In this document: positions 19,470 to 29,135 of the stretch, in pieces
How positions within the stretch are numbered: the first letter of the stretch is position 1
Layout of the letters: every line of letters starts with the position of its first letter
Source of the DNA: Tritrichomonas foetus
Taxonomy: Eukaryota; Parabasalia; Tritrichomonadida; Tritrichomonadidae
DNA: 32,065 bases
Assembly: GCA_001839685.1 (NCBI GenBank)
Contig: MLAK01001121.1
Span: 1 to 32,065, forward strand
Direction: 5' to 3'
Position numbers and translations under genes: made by a program
The notes under the pieces: model-generated
The model's input: only the letters and a program-made list of their open reading frames with translations
Database searches by the model: none
What the model was told of the DNA's origin: nothing

Positions 19470-22400
19470 TTATTTAGTGTTTTCGAGAGGAATAATGAAC
19501 GAATTCGAGACATTTTGCCTTATTACTTGAAGATTTAAAATATTTTCAAACTTTTCTGCTTTTTTGATTGACGAAAAAGTCAAAGTTATTAATTGATCAT
19601 TGTGTGTTTCAAAGTTTTGATATCCGATAATAATTTGGTTTTTTTCCAAATCAATCCATTGAATAGAATTAATTAAAATGATTGAATCTTCAGCTATAAC
19701 AGCAGTTTCATAAATATCTGCAATATTTTGTGAATAAATGAGATTCACTTCTGGTCCAAGCTTTCTTGGAATTGGTTCTTCAACTCTTTTTTGTGCAATT
19801 TCTTTAAATATACTTCTTCTGACACCAGAGATAATTCCAGCACCCAAATCAACAGCTCCACCAAAAGAATTTGTAAATATTCCAGCAATCCCTTCACCTG
19901 CACCTGCAATTGCACCAACAAACCCTTTTTCTTTTCCTTTTTCAATTGGTTTTCTAACAACACCTGTTGCTGCATTTGATATTCCAGTCATAAAGGATTT
20001 AATTCCCCACATGAATCCATCCATCGGCGTTTTATTATCAGCAATGTATTGTGTATTATCATGTGTCATTGAACGAACTGTTGTTGAAAGTCCTTTTAAT
20101 GTAGTTTCTCCAGTCTTCAAGATTGATCCTATTGTTCCTTTAAATAACTCGCCTGGAATTTTCTTAGCTGGGGCTTTAAATGCACTAGAAAAATTCCGAA
20201 CAAGGAGTTGTGGATTGCCAATGATTGCTGCACTTCCAAGAAGACGAAGCCATTGAGTGGAAAATGAAAGCTTGGCTGTATCAACTAAAATTAACATTAA
20301 TTCTTTCAATGTGCAATGAATATCAGTTGCATCTAAAGGCGAAATAGTAAATTGGAAATTTCCAATAGAAGGAATAACAGATAAATATTTAGGAATGCTT
20401 TCGTTTTTGCTGAATCTGTGAGCTTGGCGAGGTGTTCCAGAAAATAAAGAAAGATCAAGAACAATCGGAAGTACTTTAAATTGCAAACATTTGAATTCGA
20501 GTGAATGTGATTGTGGAAATGTAAGATTGATTCCATTGAAAAGTGAAATCATGTCAATAATATATGAAACATCAATTTCCGCAGCAAAAGGCATTACTTG
20601 ACAAATAACATATTCGAAATAGGAAGATCCAATTGGTTTTGAAAGAGCAAAATTGAGAAATGACTTACCTGTCGATAATAAAACAACTGGATTTATTGTA
20701 AAACTATTCATATCATCAACTTGAATGCTTTCTATTGCTATTTCATAAGTTTCTTTCATTTGTTGAAGACGATAGTTAAAAATAAAAGAACCTAATGTAA
20801 CTCTACAATATTCATTATAATTAAATCCAATTATTTTCAAAGAAGTTTTTGGAATAGTGATGACTAAATTTGATAAAGTATTGACGATGTTTTTAGGTAT
20901 TGAGTCAATTATTCGAACGGCGTATCGATCTTTACCAACAATTTCAACTAATGAAAATAAAGTTGTATTTGGAACAGGTTTTGCGTCCATGACTCGATCT
21001 AGACGAATTGAAAATTGTGAAATATTCATGGATTTAATTTCAATTTCGCACTTAGTTCGGGTATCTGTTAAGTCAAAAAGCAATGTTGAATAATCCAAAA
21101 CAAAATATTGCAATTCTGGTAGGCCAGCTTGATTAATCACAAAATTGTTATCAGTGTCATTAATAAAAGCAAACAATCCAAGTGAATTTAATGTTGATAT
21201 GGTTAATATTTTAATATCATTGATAAAAGAAACTTCAAAATTAATTCGATGACGAATGCTCGGACCAGTCATATGAAATGTTGATATATTTTCTAAATTA
21301 GCTTGAATAATATGAGCTTCAATTTCAAATTGTACATCGAGTGAAGGATCTATCGATCTTACCATTAAATAGCAATTTGGATTTATATGAGTACCATCAA
21401 GTTTAATTATCTTTTTGGTATTATTATGAATAAATATGTATGGTTTTAGATATACAATTGCTGTATCGGATTCATCATGTACAACTTGGAAAGTGACCGG
21501 CATAATTTTATCATTAGATGAACTTGTTGGTACTTTAGCTAATTCTGTAGAATCAATACGAGACACACCACATCTCTCTTTTGTATATTTCAGAGATATT
21601 GGACAACAAATATAAACAGAAAATTCATCATCTTTAAATCTACAATAAGGGAATGGATAATATCTAAATTGGGGAAATTCTTTAAATTCAGGAAACATAT
21701 TCGGAATTGTTCTTGGCCGCCATATTTCAGCAACATTATTGTCAATTGAAAATCCAACTTCCATCATTAAGTAATTAATTAAGCATACTGGTGCAGATAA
21801 ATACACGGTGATAATAGAACCTTCATCTTTGGATATTCTGCATCTTAAATAACGAGTAATATTTCTCAAATCGACTAGTTTTATTGATGACTGTTTTTTT
21901 ATGGTTGATATTTTGACAAGTGACTTGGCAAAGTATTTGGTTGAGGAAATAAACATTGACAGACTTTTACAATTAACATCAGTATCGTCAATTGAAATTT
22001 TTGTGTTTGGATATAAAATAAAAGTTTTTCCATTTTTGAGTTCAATGTTTAGTGGTTCAGGGAAATACGAATATAAAAATACTGGTGATGACATTGTCAC
22101 TCTAGCAACAAAAGTTAAAGGATTTCGAGAAACAAAAACCCGGAAATTATGGTTTGGAGAATTAATAGTAAAGGGCTTCTTTGAGAATTTTACACAAAAA
22201 CTTGTTTTTTCATCAACTATTCTAAATGATGTTTGGGTAAGATATTGGGCAAAATCAGGTGAAACGAATATATTTTGATTATTACATAAAATAAAATTAT
22301 TGTAACAATCATCAAGTAATTTAAATGAAACACCTGTTGAATTAACAATTTCCAGTGGAGAACTGAAATAAATTGAGCAGTCTTGTTGCCATATTAAAAT

Positions 22401-25400
22401 TAAGGCAGATTCAACGTGAAATGGAACTGATTGTTCACTATGTAGTTTACTGAGATCAAAATTAGTATCTTTATGATTTCCAAATGCAATACTAATGATT
22501 GGATTCGATGGATATGAAGAAGACATATAGGAAGAATTATCTGGTATTGATATCAGCTGATTATCAATCATTAAAAACAAATCAGATCCAATCTGATTTA
22601 CCAAAAATAAGTGTTTCGGATTTTCAATTATCTTTAAAGCATTTGGGGAAAATGAAATTCTTAAAGAATCAGTAAACTGTACATCGGCAGTTATATCATT
22701 TTTATAAACATTCAAATGAAGAGTGATATTTGTTGGCTCAATAATAATCCCTACTTTTTCTAGATTTGCAGATAAGTTGGAATTTGCAGTGAGTGTATTA
22801 TTTTTCTTGAGTATTACATTAAATTTTGATAATAATACTTTTAAATCTGATTTCCCTTCTATTTTGAAAAACTTTAAAGTTATTAGATTAACATTAAAAT
22901 TTAATTTGGGAATATTTTTTAACGAAAAATCATTGAAACCCATATCAAAATTCAAGCATGTATTTATATTGTTGATTAAATCTAAAACTTTATCATTTAA
23001 ATTTAATTTGATATGGTTTGTTGTGAGATTAATTCCAGAATTAATGGAATAGCTAATTCCAAAACTATTAAGAGATAAATATTTAGTGTTTCTGTAATTA
23101 AGTTCCAAATTAGGGATTAATAAAGAAAAAGCTATTGGATCAAGTAAAAATGCACACTCAAAATTCACATAAATTAGGAAATCCAGATAAGTTATTGTAA
23201 ATGTACTAGAATTTATTTTGAGAGAAAATTGCATATTTGGAATGTTAAGCTTTTCTTTCAATTCAATACAACTATTAAAATCAATCAAATCTCTAAAGCA
23301 ATCAAAGTTTGTGATTGTAATATCATCAATATTATTATGAATTTGATATGTTTTACTTGAATTGTCAAAATCTCCTGTAACTAAAGGAATTTGGTTTTTC
23401 ATTTGGATTCCTGGGATAAAAAGAGATTCAAGTGTAAAAGTTGATTGAATATTGTCATTAAATTTAATTAAATTAAACGATAAATGGTTTGCCCTTATTT
23501 CCCTAAGATTAAAATTATTAATTAATATTTTAGTAATTGCTTGATCTTCTACTTCAGTGTAAAGAATCTCAAAATTATATATATTCAAAGGCTCTTTAAT
23601 AATATCCGAATTAACTGCAATTCCAAGAATATCAAATTTTCCATATTTCAATCGAACTGGTGCTTTATCTGACAAAACTGCTGCTGATTTAATAAAATTT
23701 TTAATTTCATCAAATAGTTCAATATCATTTTTCATTAGGGTAATCGAAAAGACCGGAAGTGAAATTTCTATATTGCCGTGGTGCGATGAAGCAGAAAAAG
23801 ATAAATTATTCAAAATCTGATGATCTTTTGTTGATAAGCTGATGTTTTGAAGATCATATAAAAAGTTATTAATGTTTTTCTCATCTTGATAAATGCTAAG
23901 TAGACCAAATACAAAATCAAAGCAAACTTCGTTTTTATAATATGAAATTAATCTCAAATTTCTCATTTTCATGTCTAATTGATATCTTGTTTTATTATGC
24001 TTTAATTTATCCAAAGAATTGTTCATCATTGCAAGGTCAAGTTTTGAAACAAATGATAAAATTTTTGTTAAATCAACATTCAAGGCTGTAGGTTCTGCTG
24101 TGACAATGATTGAACCACTTTTCAGAGTTTTAAATTCAACATCAATTGAAAAAGAATTTTTCTCCGATAAAAGTGAATTCAATATGCTTTCTTGATTATT
24201 CCGTTCGCCAAATAAAATATTAAATGAAGTTAAATCAATATGAAGCTTTTGTTGACTATAATAAAAAGAAGCTCCTGATAAAATAGTTTCACATATTAAA
24301 TCATTATCAGAATACAAATATTTAATTTTCAATGATGTTGTTGATGCAAAAATTGTAAATCTTGATGCAAAAGAGGGAATTAATATTAATGGATCATAAT
24401 TCGCAAATCGTAAAATTTTATCAAGATCGATTTTTTCATTAAATATATTAGATTTTATTGTATCTGCTAATTCACGAAAATAAATTACTGCCTGATAATC
24501 AAGATTATGATCCATATCAATAATTGATTGAGTTCTTTGTGATTTTTTCTTTAGTTCATTCCATTCTTTAATATATTTATTTTTGAATAATAATCGATCA
24601 AGGAAAGAATCAAGTTTTGAATCATTTACCTTTTTGGACAGTTTATGAAAATAAAGCCATAGATTATTACCTTCAATATCAATTTCATCACTGTTTTCAT
24701 CAATATTTTCAATATTATTTCCCTCGTTATTTTCTGTATTTAGACTACCGATGTTATCATCATTATTACGTAAATTTTTATTGATGGGCATGTTTGTTGG
24801 ATTTTCAGTGGTTTTGATGAAAATATATTGGCTGAACTTTTTGGCATTGATTGCCATTGTTGAAATTACTGGTAATTGGTTATTACTTATAGATAAAGTT
24901 AAATCACCTAAATCGCAAATTATATCTATTTTGGAATTATCATCATTAGTTACAGTTGATATTTTTGCTGTTATTGTAGAAGGATCAAGTAAAAATTGAT
25001 GATTATTGTCAGATAATGCATTCATTATCGATGAAAACATTTCGTTTGATTGATAATGCAATGTATCTTGTTCTAAATCAAGATAAATAGAAAAATTATT
25101 CAAAAGTATTTCTTTTTTAATAACTGGTGGAACTCCTTTTGATGGATTTGGGGTAGTAATTGAAATATCTGAAGCAATAATTCCTAAAGAATGACATTTT
25201 TTACCTGCAGGAATTTCTATTCTAATGTGCAAATTCTTAATAGTTAAAGAAAAACAATGCAAAAATCGTTGAGCAATTTCTTCTAAAGTTTTGGTGGAAA
25301 TTTGTTTCAAAATGTTTTTGAAATTCTTTGAAAATTGGTAATGTGCTGCCAATTGATGTTCACGGATATCAAAAATGTCTTGATCAGATACAAAACTTTT

Positions 25401-25715
25401 TGGATCATCTCCTGGAAAAGATGCCAAAATATATATGTCGTCAATTGAAATTTTTACTGGATCACTTTGAAAAGTTACCCATGGAATAACAACATCAACA
25501 TTTTTTACAATTCCACATTTTATTATCACGGGAATTCCATATTGGAAAAGTGCAAATTTATACAATTCTAACTCTGTAATATTCATTGCATTTTTAAAAA
25601 TCATAAGTGATACATTTTGATTTTTTATTTTTGCAGTATGTGCTGATAAAGCTCCATTGATAAAATCACCAAGAAGCTTATTAAACATTTCATAATTGAA
25701 TGAAAAATTTGTCAT
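19470..25715 (-). CDS. VPS13-family bridge-like lipid transfer protein
   Basis: VPS13 proteins form a long hydrophobic groove that moves phospholipids between membranes at contact sites. The N-terminus matches the chorein domain: MFNKLLGDFINGAL, NVSLMIFKNAMNI, then GIPVIIKCG, VIPWVTFQSDPVKI and IDDIYILAS, in the usual order. Repeating amphipathic beta segments follow. The middle to late part (about 1180-1650) has the adaptor-binding (VAB/SHR-BD) style with LINYLMMEVGFSIDN and IFIHNNTKKIIKLDG. The C-terminal region has the glycine-rich amphipathic block with FMWGIKSFMTGIS, VVRKPIEKGKEKGFVGAIAG and AGIISGVRRSI, then a PH-like end. At 2,081 residues it is shorter than yeast Vps13 (3,144). The product could start at residue 10 (ATG at 25688), where the family normally begins and where a TCATT Inr lies 13 nt upstream, but an out-of-frame ATG intervenes, so I keep 25715. 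Confidence 0.92.
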   Translation of the reverse strand: MTNFSFNYEMFNKLLGDFINGALSAHTAKIKNQNVSLMIFKNAMNITELELYKFALFQYGIPVIIKCGIVKNVDVVIPWVTFQSDPVKISIDDIYILASFPGDDPKSFVSDQDIFDIREHQLAAHYQFSKNFKNILKQISTKTLEEIAQRFLHCFSLTIKNLHIRIEIPAGKKCHSLGIIASDISITTPNPSKGVPPVIKKEILLNNFSIYLDLEQDTLHYQSNEMFSSIMNALSDNNHQFLLDPSTITAKISTVTNDDNSKIDIICDLGDLTLSISNNQLPVISTMAINAKKFSQYIFIKTTENPTNMPINKNLRNNDDNIGSLNTENNEGNNIENIDENSDEIDIEGNNLWLYFHKLSKKVNDSKLDSFLDRLLFKNKYIKEWNELKKKSQRTQSIIDMDHNLDYQAVIYFRELADTIKSNIFNEKIDLDKILRFANYDPLILIPSFASRFTIFASTTSLKIKYLYSDNDLICETILSGASFYYSQQKLHIDLTSFNILFGERNNQESILNSLLSEKNSFSIDVEFKTLKSGSIIVTAEPTALNVDLTKILSFVSKLDLAMMNNSLDKLKHNKTRYQLDMKMRNLRLISYYKNEVCFDFVFGLLSIYQDEKNINNFLYDLQNISLSTKDHQILNNLSFSASSHHGNIEISLPVFSITLMKNDIELFDEIKNFIKSAAVLSDKAPVRLKYGKFDILGIAVNSDIIKEPLNIYNFEILYTEVEDQAITKILINNFNLREIRANHLSFNLIKFNDNIQSTFTLESLFIPGIQMKNQIPLVTGDFDNSSKTYQIHNNIDDITITNFDCFRDLIDFNSCIELKEKLNIPNMQFSLKINSSTFTITYLDFLIYVNFECAFLLDPIAFSLLIPNLELNYRNTKYLSLNSFGISYSINSGINLTTNHIKLNLNDKVLDLINNINTCLNFDMGFNDFSLKNIPKLNFNVNLITLKFFKIEGKSDLKVLLSKFNVILKKNNTLTANSNLSANLEKVGIIIEPTNITLHLNVYKNDITADVQFTDSLRISFSPNALKIIENPKHLFLVNQIGSDLFLMIDNQLISIPDNSSYMSSSYPSNPIISIAFGNHKDTNFDLSKLHSEQSVPFHVESALILIWQQDCSIYFSSPLEIVNSTGVSFKLLDDCYNNFILCNNQNIFVSPDFAQYLTQTSFRIVDEKTSFCVKFSKKPFTINSPNHNFRVFVSRNPLTFVARVTMSSPVFLYSYFPEPLNIELKNGKTFILYPNTKISIDDTDVNCKSLSMFISSTKYFAKSLVKISTIKKQSSIKLVDLRNITRYLRCRISKDEGSIITVYLSAPVCLINYLMMEVGFSIDNNVAEIWRPRTIPNMFPEFKEFPQFRYYPFPYCRFKDDEFSVYICCPISLKYTKERCGVSRIDSTELAKVPTSSSNDKIMPVTFQVVHDESDTAIVYLKPYIFIHNNTKKIIKLDGTHINPNCYLMVRSIDPSLDVQFEIEAHIIQANLENISTFHMTGPSIRHRINFEVSFINDIKILTISTLNSLGLFAFINDTDNNFVINQAGLPELQYFVLDYSTLLFDLTDTRTKCEIEIKSMNISQFSIRLDRVMDAKPVPNTTLFSLVEIVGKDRYAVRIIDSIPKNIVNTLSNLVITIPKTSLKIIGFNYNEYCRVTLGSFIFNYRLQQMKETYEIAIESIQVDDMNSFTINPVVLLSTGKSFLNFALSKPIGSSYFEYVICQVMPFAAEIDVSYIIDMISLFNGINLTFPQSHSLEFKCLQFKVLPIVLDLSLFSGTPRQAHRFSKNESIPKYLSVIPSIGNFQFTISPLDATDIHCTLKELMLILVDTAKLSFSTQWLRLLGSAAIIGNPQLLVRNFSSAFKAPAKKIPGELFKGTIGSILKTGETTLKGLSTTVRSMTHDNTQYIADNKTPMDGFMWGIKSFMTGISNAATGVVRKPIEKGKEKGFVGAIAGAGEGIAGIFTNSFGGAVDLGAGIISGVRRSIFKEIAQKRVEEPIPRKLGPEVNLIYSQNIADIYETAVIAEDSIILINSIQWIDLEKNQIIIGYQNFETHNDQLITLTFSSIKKAEKFENILNLQVIRQNVSNSFIIPLENTK
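25699..25703 (-). promoter_or_regulatory. Possible Inr (TCATT) for an internal VPS13 start
   Basis: TCATT on the minus strand, A at 25701, is a full match to TCAY(T/A) and lies 13 nt before an in-frame ATG at 25688, which gives the canonical MF...LL chorein start. The first ATG after it, however, is out of frame. Confidence 0.35.
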
Positions 25716-26054
25716 ACTCTCACAAAAACTTAAAATGTCAGTCCTTATCCACTCAAATTAAAAATCTTGACTCAGAATCATCGCCAAATATTAGCAATTT
25801 ATTGTCTTATTATTCAACCTAAAATGATTATTTCCTGTGAAACTAGTCATTTTTAATCAATACAAGCATAACATGACCATTAATAACAATATTGCTTGAT
25901 TAGATTCACAATTTCTACAAAAAGTAAATCTATCAAACGAATTTGAGTGATGGTGAATTAATTCGACTATACCAGTAATATTTCACCATTGGATGCGGTT
26001 TGGAGGTTAAATTCAATTAGATCATTGTGATCGTAAATAACTTAAAGATAATCG
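25716..26054. other. Divergent promoter region, VPS13 / VPS26
   Basis: The 339 bp between two divergent trafficking genes contain the VPS26 Inr candidate and a dyad, ATGGTGAA (25950-25957) with TTCACCAT (25982-25989). A regulator binding the dyad could affect both genes, but this is speculative. Confidence 0.4.
26022..26026 (+). promoter_or_regulatory. Putative Inr (TCATT) of VPS26 gene
   Basis: TCATT fully matches TCAY(T/A). Its A at 26024 lies 31 nt before the ATG at 26055, somewhat further than in the other genes. Confidence 0.4.
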
Positions 26055-26957
26055 ATGTTTGCCTTCTTACATAATAATCCAGATGTTGTCCTCGAATTTT
26101 CCGGAAACGAGAAACTCCAAGAAGAAATCCAGGATTTCGCGCCAAAGGATCTTCCCTGTTTTCATCGAAATGGTACAATAACAGGCACTGTTACAGTTAC
26201 TCCTCCTGCAGGAAAAATTGTAAGCCATCGAGCAATCAATTTGATATTATTTGGCGAGTATAGAAACGAGAAAAAACAGCCGCTCACAAGATTCTTTCAA
26301 AGAACTCAATGTTTGGCACCGCCAGGAGATTTGACTCATGAATTGAAATACGACTTCAAATTCGAGAATATGAACCTACCAACCAACACTTACTACGGCA
26401 CAAAAATTAATGCGATTTTCGGAATCGAATTAAGAGTCGTTCACAGAATTTCTGATTTTGTACATGAGAAGCAATTCATTGCCCTGTCTTATGATTCTTA
26501 TCCGCTAAAGACCACCATCCATAATGAAGTTGGAATTCGAAATATTTTACACGTCGAATTCATTTTCCCTAAGCAGGCTTATGATGCGCGTGAAGCTGTT
26601 GTTGGTGCAGCTTATTTCATTCTTGTAAAATTAAGAATCGTTCACATGAAAATGAATATTTATCGTGTTGAGTCTTATGAATCTGACACATCAGCTTTCA
26701 AAGAAAGCACAATTCTTAAATCTTATGAAATTTTGGATGGTGCACCTGTCAGAGGAGACCATATTCCTATTAGGATTTTTTTGGATGATTCTAATATTTG
26801 GCCATATCATTCTTTTGTTGGTTCAGAATTGAAGGTCGATCATTATTTGAGAGTAGAAATGGTTGATGAAAATGGAAAGAAGTACTTCAAGAGGATGAAG
26901 ATTTACTTCAGCAGATTTAAGCCACAGCAAAAAGAAAAAAAAACCACAAGTCGATGA
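26055..26957 (+). CDS. VPS26: VPS26, retromer arrestin-fold subunit
   Basis: VPS26 joins VPS35 and VPS29 in retromer, which retrieves cargo from endosomes. The 300-residue length fits the family (about 300-330). The two arrestin-like beta-sandwich domains are recognisable. The first has GTITGTVTVTPP, LILFGEY, the PGDLTHELKYDFKF block, TYYGTKINAIFGIELRV and RISDFVHEKQF. The second has EVGIRNILHVEF, AVVGAAYFILVKLRIVHMKM, then the signature YEILDGAPVRGDHIPIRIFL and a final VDENGKKYFKRMKIYF. The C-terminal tail is short and Lys-rich. It lies in divergent arrangement with VPS13 and two genes away from its paralogue VPS26C. The identification is firm. Confidence 0.95.
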   Translation: MFAFLHNNPDVVLEFSGNEKLQEEIQDFAPKDLPCFHRNGTITGTVTVTPPAGKIVSHRAINLILFGEYRNEKKQPLTRFFQRTQCLAPPGDLTHELKYDFKFENMNLPTNTYYGTKINAIFGIELRVVHRISDFVHEKQFIALSYDSYPLKTTIHNEVGIRNILHVEFIFPKQAYDAREAVVGAAYFILVKLRIVHMKMNIYRVESYESDTSAFKESTILKSYEILDGAPVRGDHIPIRIFLDDSNIWPYHSFVGSELKVDHYLRVEMVDENGKKYFKRMKIYFSRFKPQQKEKKTTSR

Positions 26958-27500
26958 TCTTGAATGAAATTTCTTGATTTTATGATTGATTATTTATATT
27001 GGGTTTTTGTTTTTGACATCAAATCAACTTGAATCAATATTTTAAATAAAATACTTGTAAAATTTCTCAAATTATGTTTTTGTTTTACATATTTGTTGAA
27101 TCTTTTTCTTATGTAGAATTTCCCTTTCTTGGATTGTGATCATTCTGAGATTAAGTTATCATGTTTTTTTCAGTATTTGAAGAAAATAAGAGAGTTATAC
27201 TACAACAATATGTGTGAAGATATTTTGATTAGTTACTATTTTTGACCTCTATGATCAAATGCGATAAGTGGTTTCCTCTATATGAACAATATGAAGAGGA
27301 TATCAAGAAAGTAATGAATATGTCAAGAAAGTAATGAACATATCAAGAAAGTAATGAATATTTAAAGAGAAAAGCAGCAGAGTCAGGTGAAAAAAGAAAA
27401 ACTATTGCCAAATGTATGAGTTTTGCGTTTATGCTAAAGATTAAGTGTAAACTAAAACATTTAAAAATTATAGAGTCGAGTTAACATTTATTAGAAATGT
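26958..27500. other. Convergent intergenic region, VPS26 / NAA30
   Basis: The 540 bp are AT-rich with no credible gene. The region holds the 3x20-bp tandem repeat at 27301-27360 and a tiny open frame (27251-27334, 27 codons, MIKCDKWFPLYEQYEED start) that runs into the repeat. That frame is too short and isolated to call a gene. Confidence 0.5.
27301..27360. repeat. Tandem repeat, three 20-bp units
   Basis: Unit TATCAAGAAAGTAATGAATA occurs at 27301-27320 and 27341-27360 identically. The middle unit (27321-27340) has three changes (TGTC for TATC at the start, and CA for TA at the end counted with its neighbour). The period is exactly 20, so it would break any reading frame. Confidence 0.9.
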
Positions 27501-28085
27501 TCAAAACCATATCTTGAGGCGGTAGGCTTCATTTCCATTAAGATAATATCGGTAAAGACGTTTTGTCCGCACAAAACCAAGTGATTCGTATAAGTACAGA
27601 GCTCCAGTATTTGTGACTTCTGTTTCAAGAACAATTTGATTACATGTCTGCTTCATAATATTAATGACTTGAACAGCGAGTTGTTTTCCAATTCCCTTCT
27701 TTCTATAGTCATTGAGGACAACAAGCATTGCAATGTATCCTTTTACTGTATCGCCTTTTGCGGTTTCTCTGCCAACGATGGCTCCAATAATTTTGTTGTC
27801 GCGCTCAGTATCGACTGCCACTAAACAATGTTGTGGGCATACTGCTGTGAAATATCTATATGTAAAAAGTCCATATGGCTCGGATAATTCATTATCGATG
27901 AGTTCGAAGATTTCTTTAATTTCTTCTTCTCCTTTGTAAAGGCGATAAAGGATATTCGGGTTACGAGAATCATGCGGTTCTACTGTGAAATTCTTTGAAG
28001 GTGCTGAGTTACTTTCAGACATGATTAAGAGAACGTTTAACTGGCCAGTTCCTGATTGGACGAATTTTTCAATTAACTTTTTCAT
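27501..28085 (-). CDS. NAA30: NAA30/Mak3, catalytic subunit of NatC N-terminal acetyltransferase
   Basis: NatC acetylates the N-terminal Met of nascent chains that begin with Met followed by a hydrophobic residue. The GNAT fold starts near residue 45. Family signatures are in order: ELSEPYGLFTYRYF (66-79), KGYIAMLVVLNDYRKKGIGKQL with the acetyl-CoA pyrophosphate loop RKKGIG (128-133), IVLETEVTNTGALYLYESLGF (151-171) and the very characteristic RLYRYYLNGNEAYRLKIW end. The length is like yeast Mak3 (176) and lacks the long N-terminal extension of human NAA30. Two starts are possible: 28085 (194 residues) or 28022 (173 residues, MSESNSAP). I see no clear Inr for either. Substrate specificity as NatC rather than another Nat rests on the C-terminal signature and is well supported. 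Confidence 0.92.
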   Translation of the reverse strand: MKKLIEKFVQSGTGQLNVLLIMSESNSAPSKNFTVEPHDSRNPNILYRLYKGEEEIKEIFELIDNELSEPYGLFTYRYFTAVCPQHCLVAVDTERDNKIIGAIVGRETAKGDTVKGYIAMLVVLNDYRKKGIGKQLAVQVINIMKQTCNQIVLETEVTNTGALYLYESLGFVRTKRLYRYYLNGNEAYRLKIWF

Positions 28086-28152
28086 TGATTATATGGCCAC
28101 AAGACAACATTTGTCATTCATTCTAATTTTGCAGTTGTGGTTAAAATTGTAG

Positions 28153-28160
28153 GTTGATTT
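28153..28160. repeat. Target site duplication, left copy (GTTGATTT)
   Basis: GTTGATTT abuts the left inverted repeat of the inserted element and is repeated exactly at 29128-29135 after the right inverted repeat. An 8-bp duplication is typical of transposase-mediated insertion, as in hAT, P or Merlin elements. Confidence 0.8.
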
Positions 28161-29127
28161 AGAAGTGTGCAACCAAACTTTCACCGACAGATCGTTCCCA
28201 AATTTTGANAGCTTCTTATATANCAGTAGTNTAATAAAATAAACCATACTTCGGGAAAATCTGTCTAGGAATTATCGAGAAACGAAATTTCATTCAAATG
28301 CATAAATTTTTGTGAAGAAGATATGTCAAATAATTTCACCATGCACGTTTTTAAAAAATGTGAAAGAATTCCATATGTTTTTTCTTACAAAAACTGGTAA
28401 TTTAGTCAATTATTAAAACTTTTAATTAAATGATATTTCTTTATTCCNAAGGTATTNNTTCGATATAACTATCTAAATATGCTTTNNTTTTATCAAAGGC
28501 AATAAATATTCAATATATCCACACAATACTGATAATATNTAGAGNTATCNGGAANNNGAATTTTCACCTATATTTTTCACCATGCACATACTTTTGTGAA
28601 TAAAATACGTTAAGGAATTGATAAAAGTTTCATATTTCGGCCTCTCTTCAATAAGCNNCATACTTGCATCATCACTACTCACATCTGCACGCAAATAAAT
28701 CTTCTATTAGTNGTTTTGACCTTTGTCGAATCCCCCATTTCTCGCGAGGAATCATATCTCGAAAACGCCTAGAAATGTTTGGTGTTTTTATTCCCTCATC
28801 ATAAAGAGCAAACAGAATTATTCTAGTACCAAAAATTACAAAAAAAGTTGTCGGTGAAATTTTGAGATTCAGATTTTTGTGACCAAATTTCTTCAATAAA
28901 ATAAAATTATAAAGTATATTTAATAAGCTCTCTTAATCAATAATTTATTCATTTTTGATGAATAATTCNCATCACCNAAAATTTNAGNCAAGCTNCTTTT
29001 CAAGGATAATAGTATCCTAAATGCTCTTCTTAATTTATGAGTCTCATAAGATAATCTTGAATATTCATGAAAATATAACAGTCAGAAATTTCACTTTTTT
29101 TTAGTAAACGGTTGGTTGCACACTTCT
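28161..29127. mobile_element. Non-autonomous DNA transposon-like element (967 bp)
   Basis: The ends are perfect 16-bp inverted repeats: AGAAGTGTGCAACCAA at 28161-28176 and its reverse complement at 29112-29127. Both are directly flanked by the same 8-bp word GTTGATTT, so the borders are exact. Every N in the window lies inside this element, as expected for a multi-copy sequence that assembled poorly. A shorter internal inverted pair, TTTCACCGACA (28179-28189) and its complement (28849-28859), and a repeated TTTCACCATGCAC word in two places (about 28336 and 28577) are also present. No full transposase is visible, only decayed minus-strand frames. The TIR start does not match the usual hAT CAGGG. 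Superfamily is open: hAT-like, Merlin-like or a MULE with a short duplication. Confidence 0.8.
28473..28896 (-). pseudogene. Possible decayed coding remnant inside the transposon
   Basis: Two overlapping minus-strand frames (28896-28675 and 28694-28473) join with a one-base shift near 28685, where ...EDLFAC passes into RADVSSDDASM. The upstream part reads DMIPREKWGIRQRSK and the downstream part EERPKYETFINSLTYFIHKS, which look more protein-like than the surrounding AT-rich DNA. Several N interrupt the frame. I do not recognise the family; it may be a remnant of the element's transposase or chance. Confidence 0.3.
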
Positions 29128-29135
29128 GTTGATTT
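29128..29135. repeat. Target site duplication, right copy (GTTGATTT)
   Basis: Identical to 28153-28160; it marks the right border of the inserted element. Confidence 0.8.

Noticed and set aside
19738..20256. 172-codon plus-strand open frame
   Set aside because: It is antisense to the glycine-rich C-terminal block of VPS13, which is clearly the real gene.
21901..22278. 125-codon plus-strand open frame
   Set aside because: It is antisense to the middle of VPS13 and shows no protein family pattern.
27251..27334. 27-codon open frame before the 20-bp repeat
   Set aside because: It is too short, ends inside the repeat, and has no Inr-like motif at a convincing distance.
27301..27360. CRISPR-like array
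   Set aside because: The units are head-to-tail with no spacers, so it is a minisatellite; the host also appears eukaryotic.
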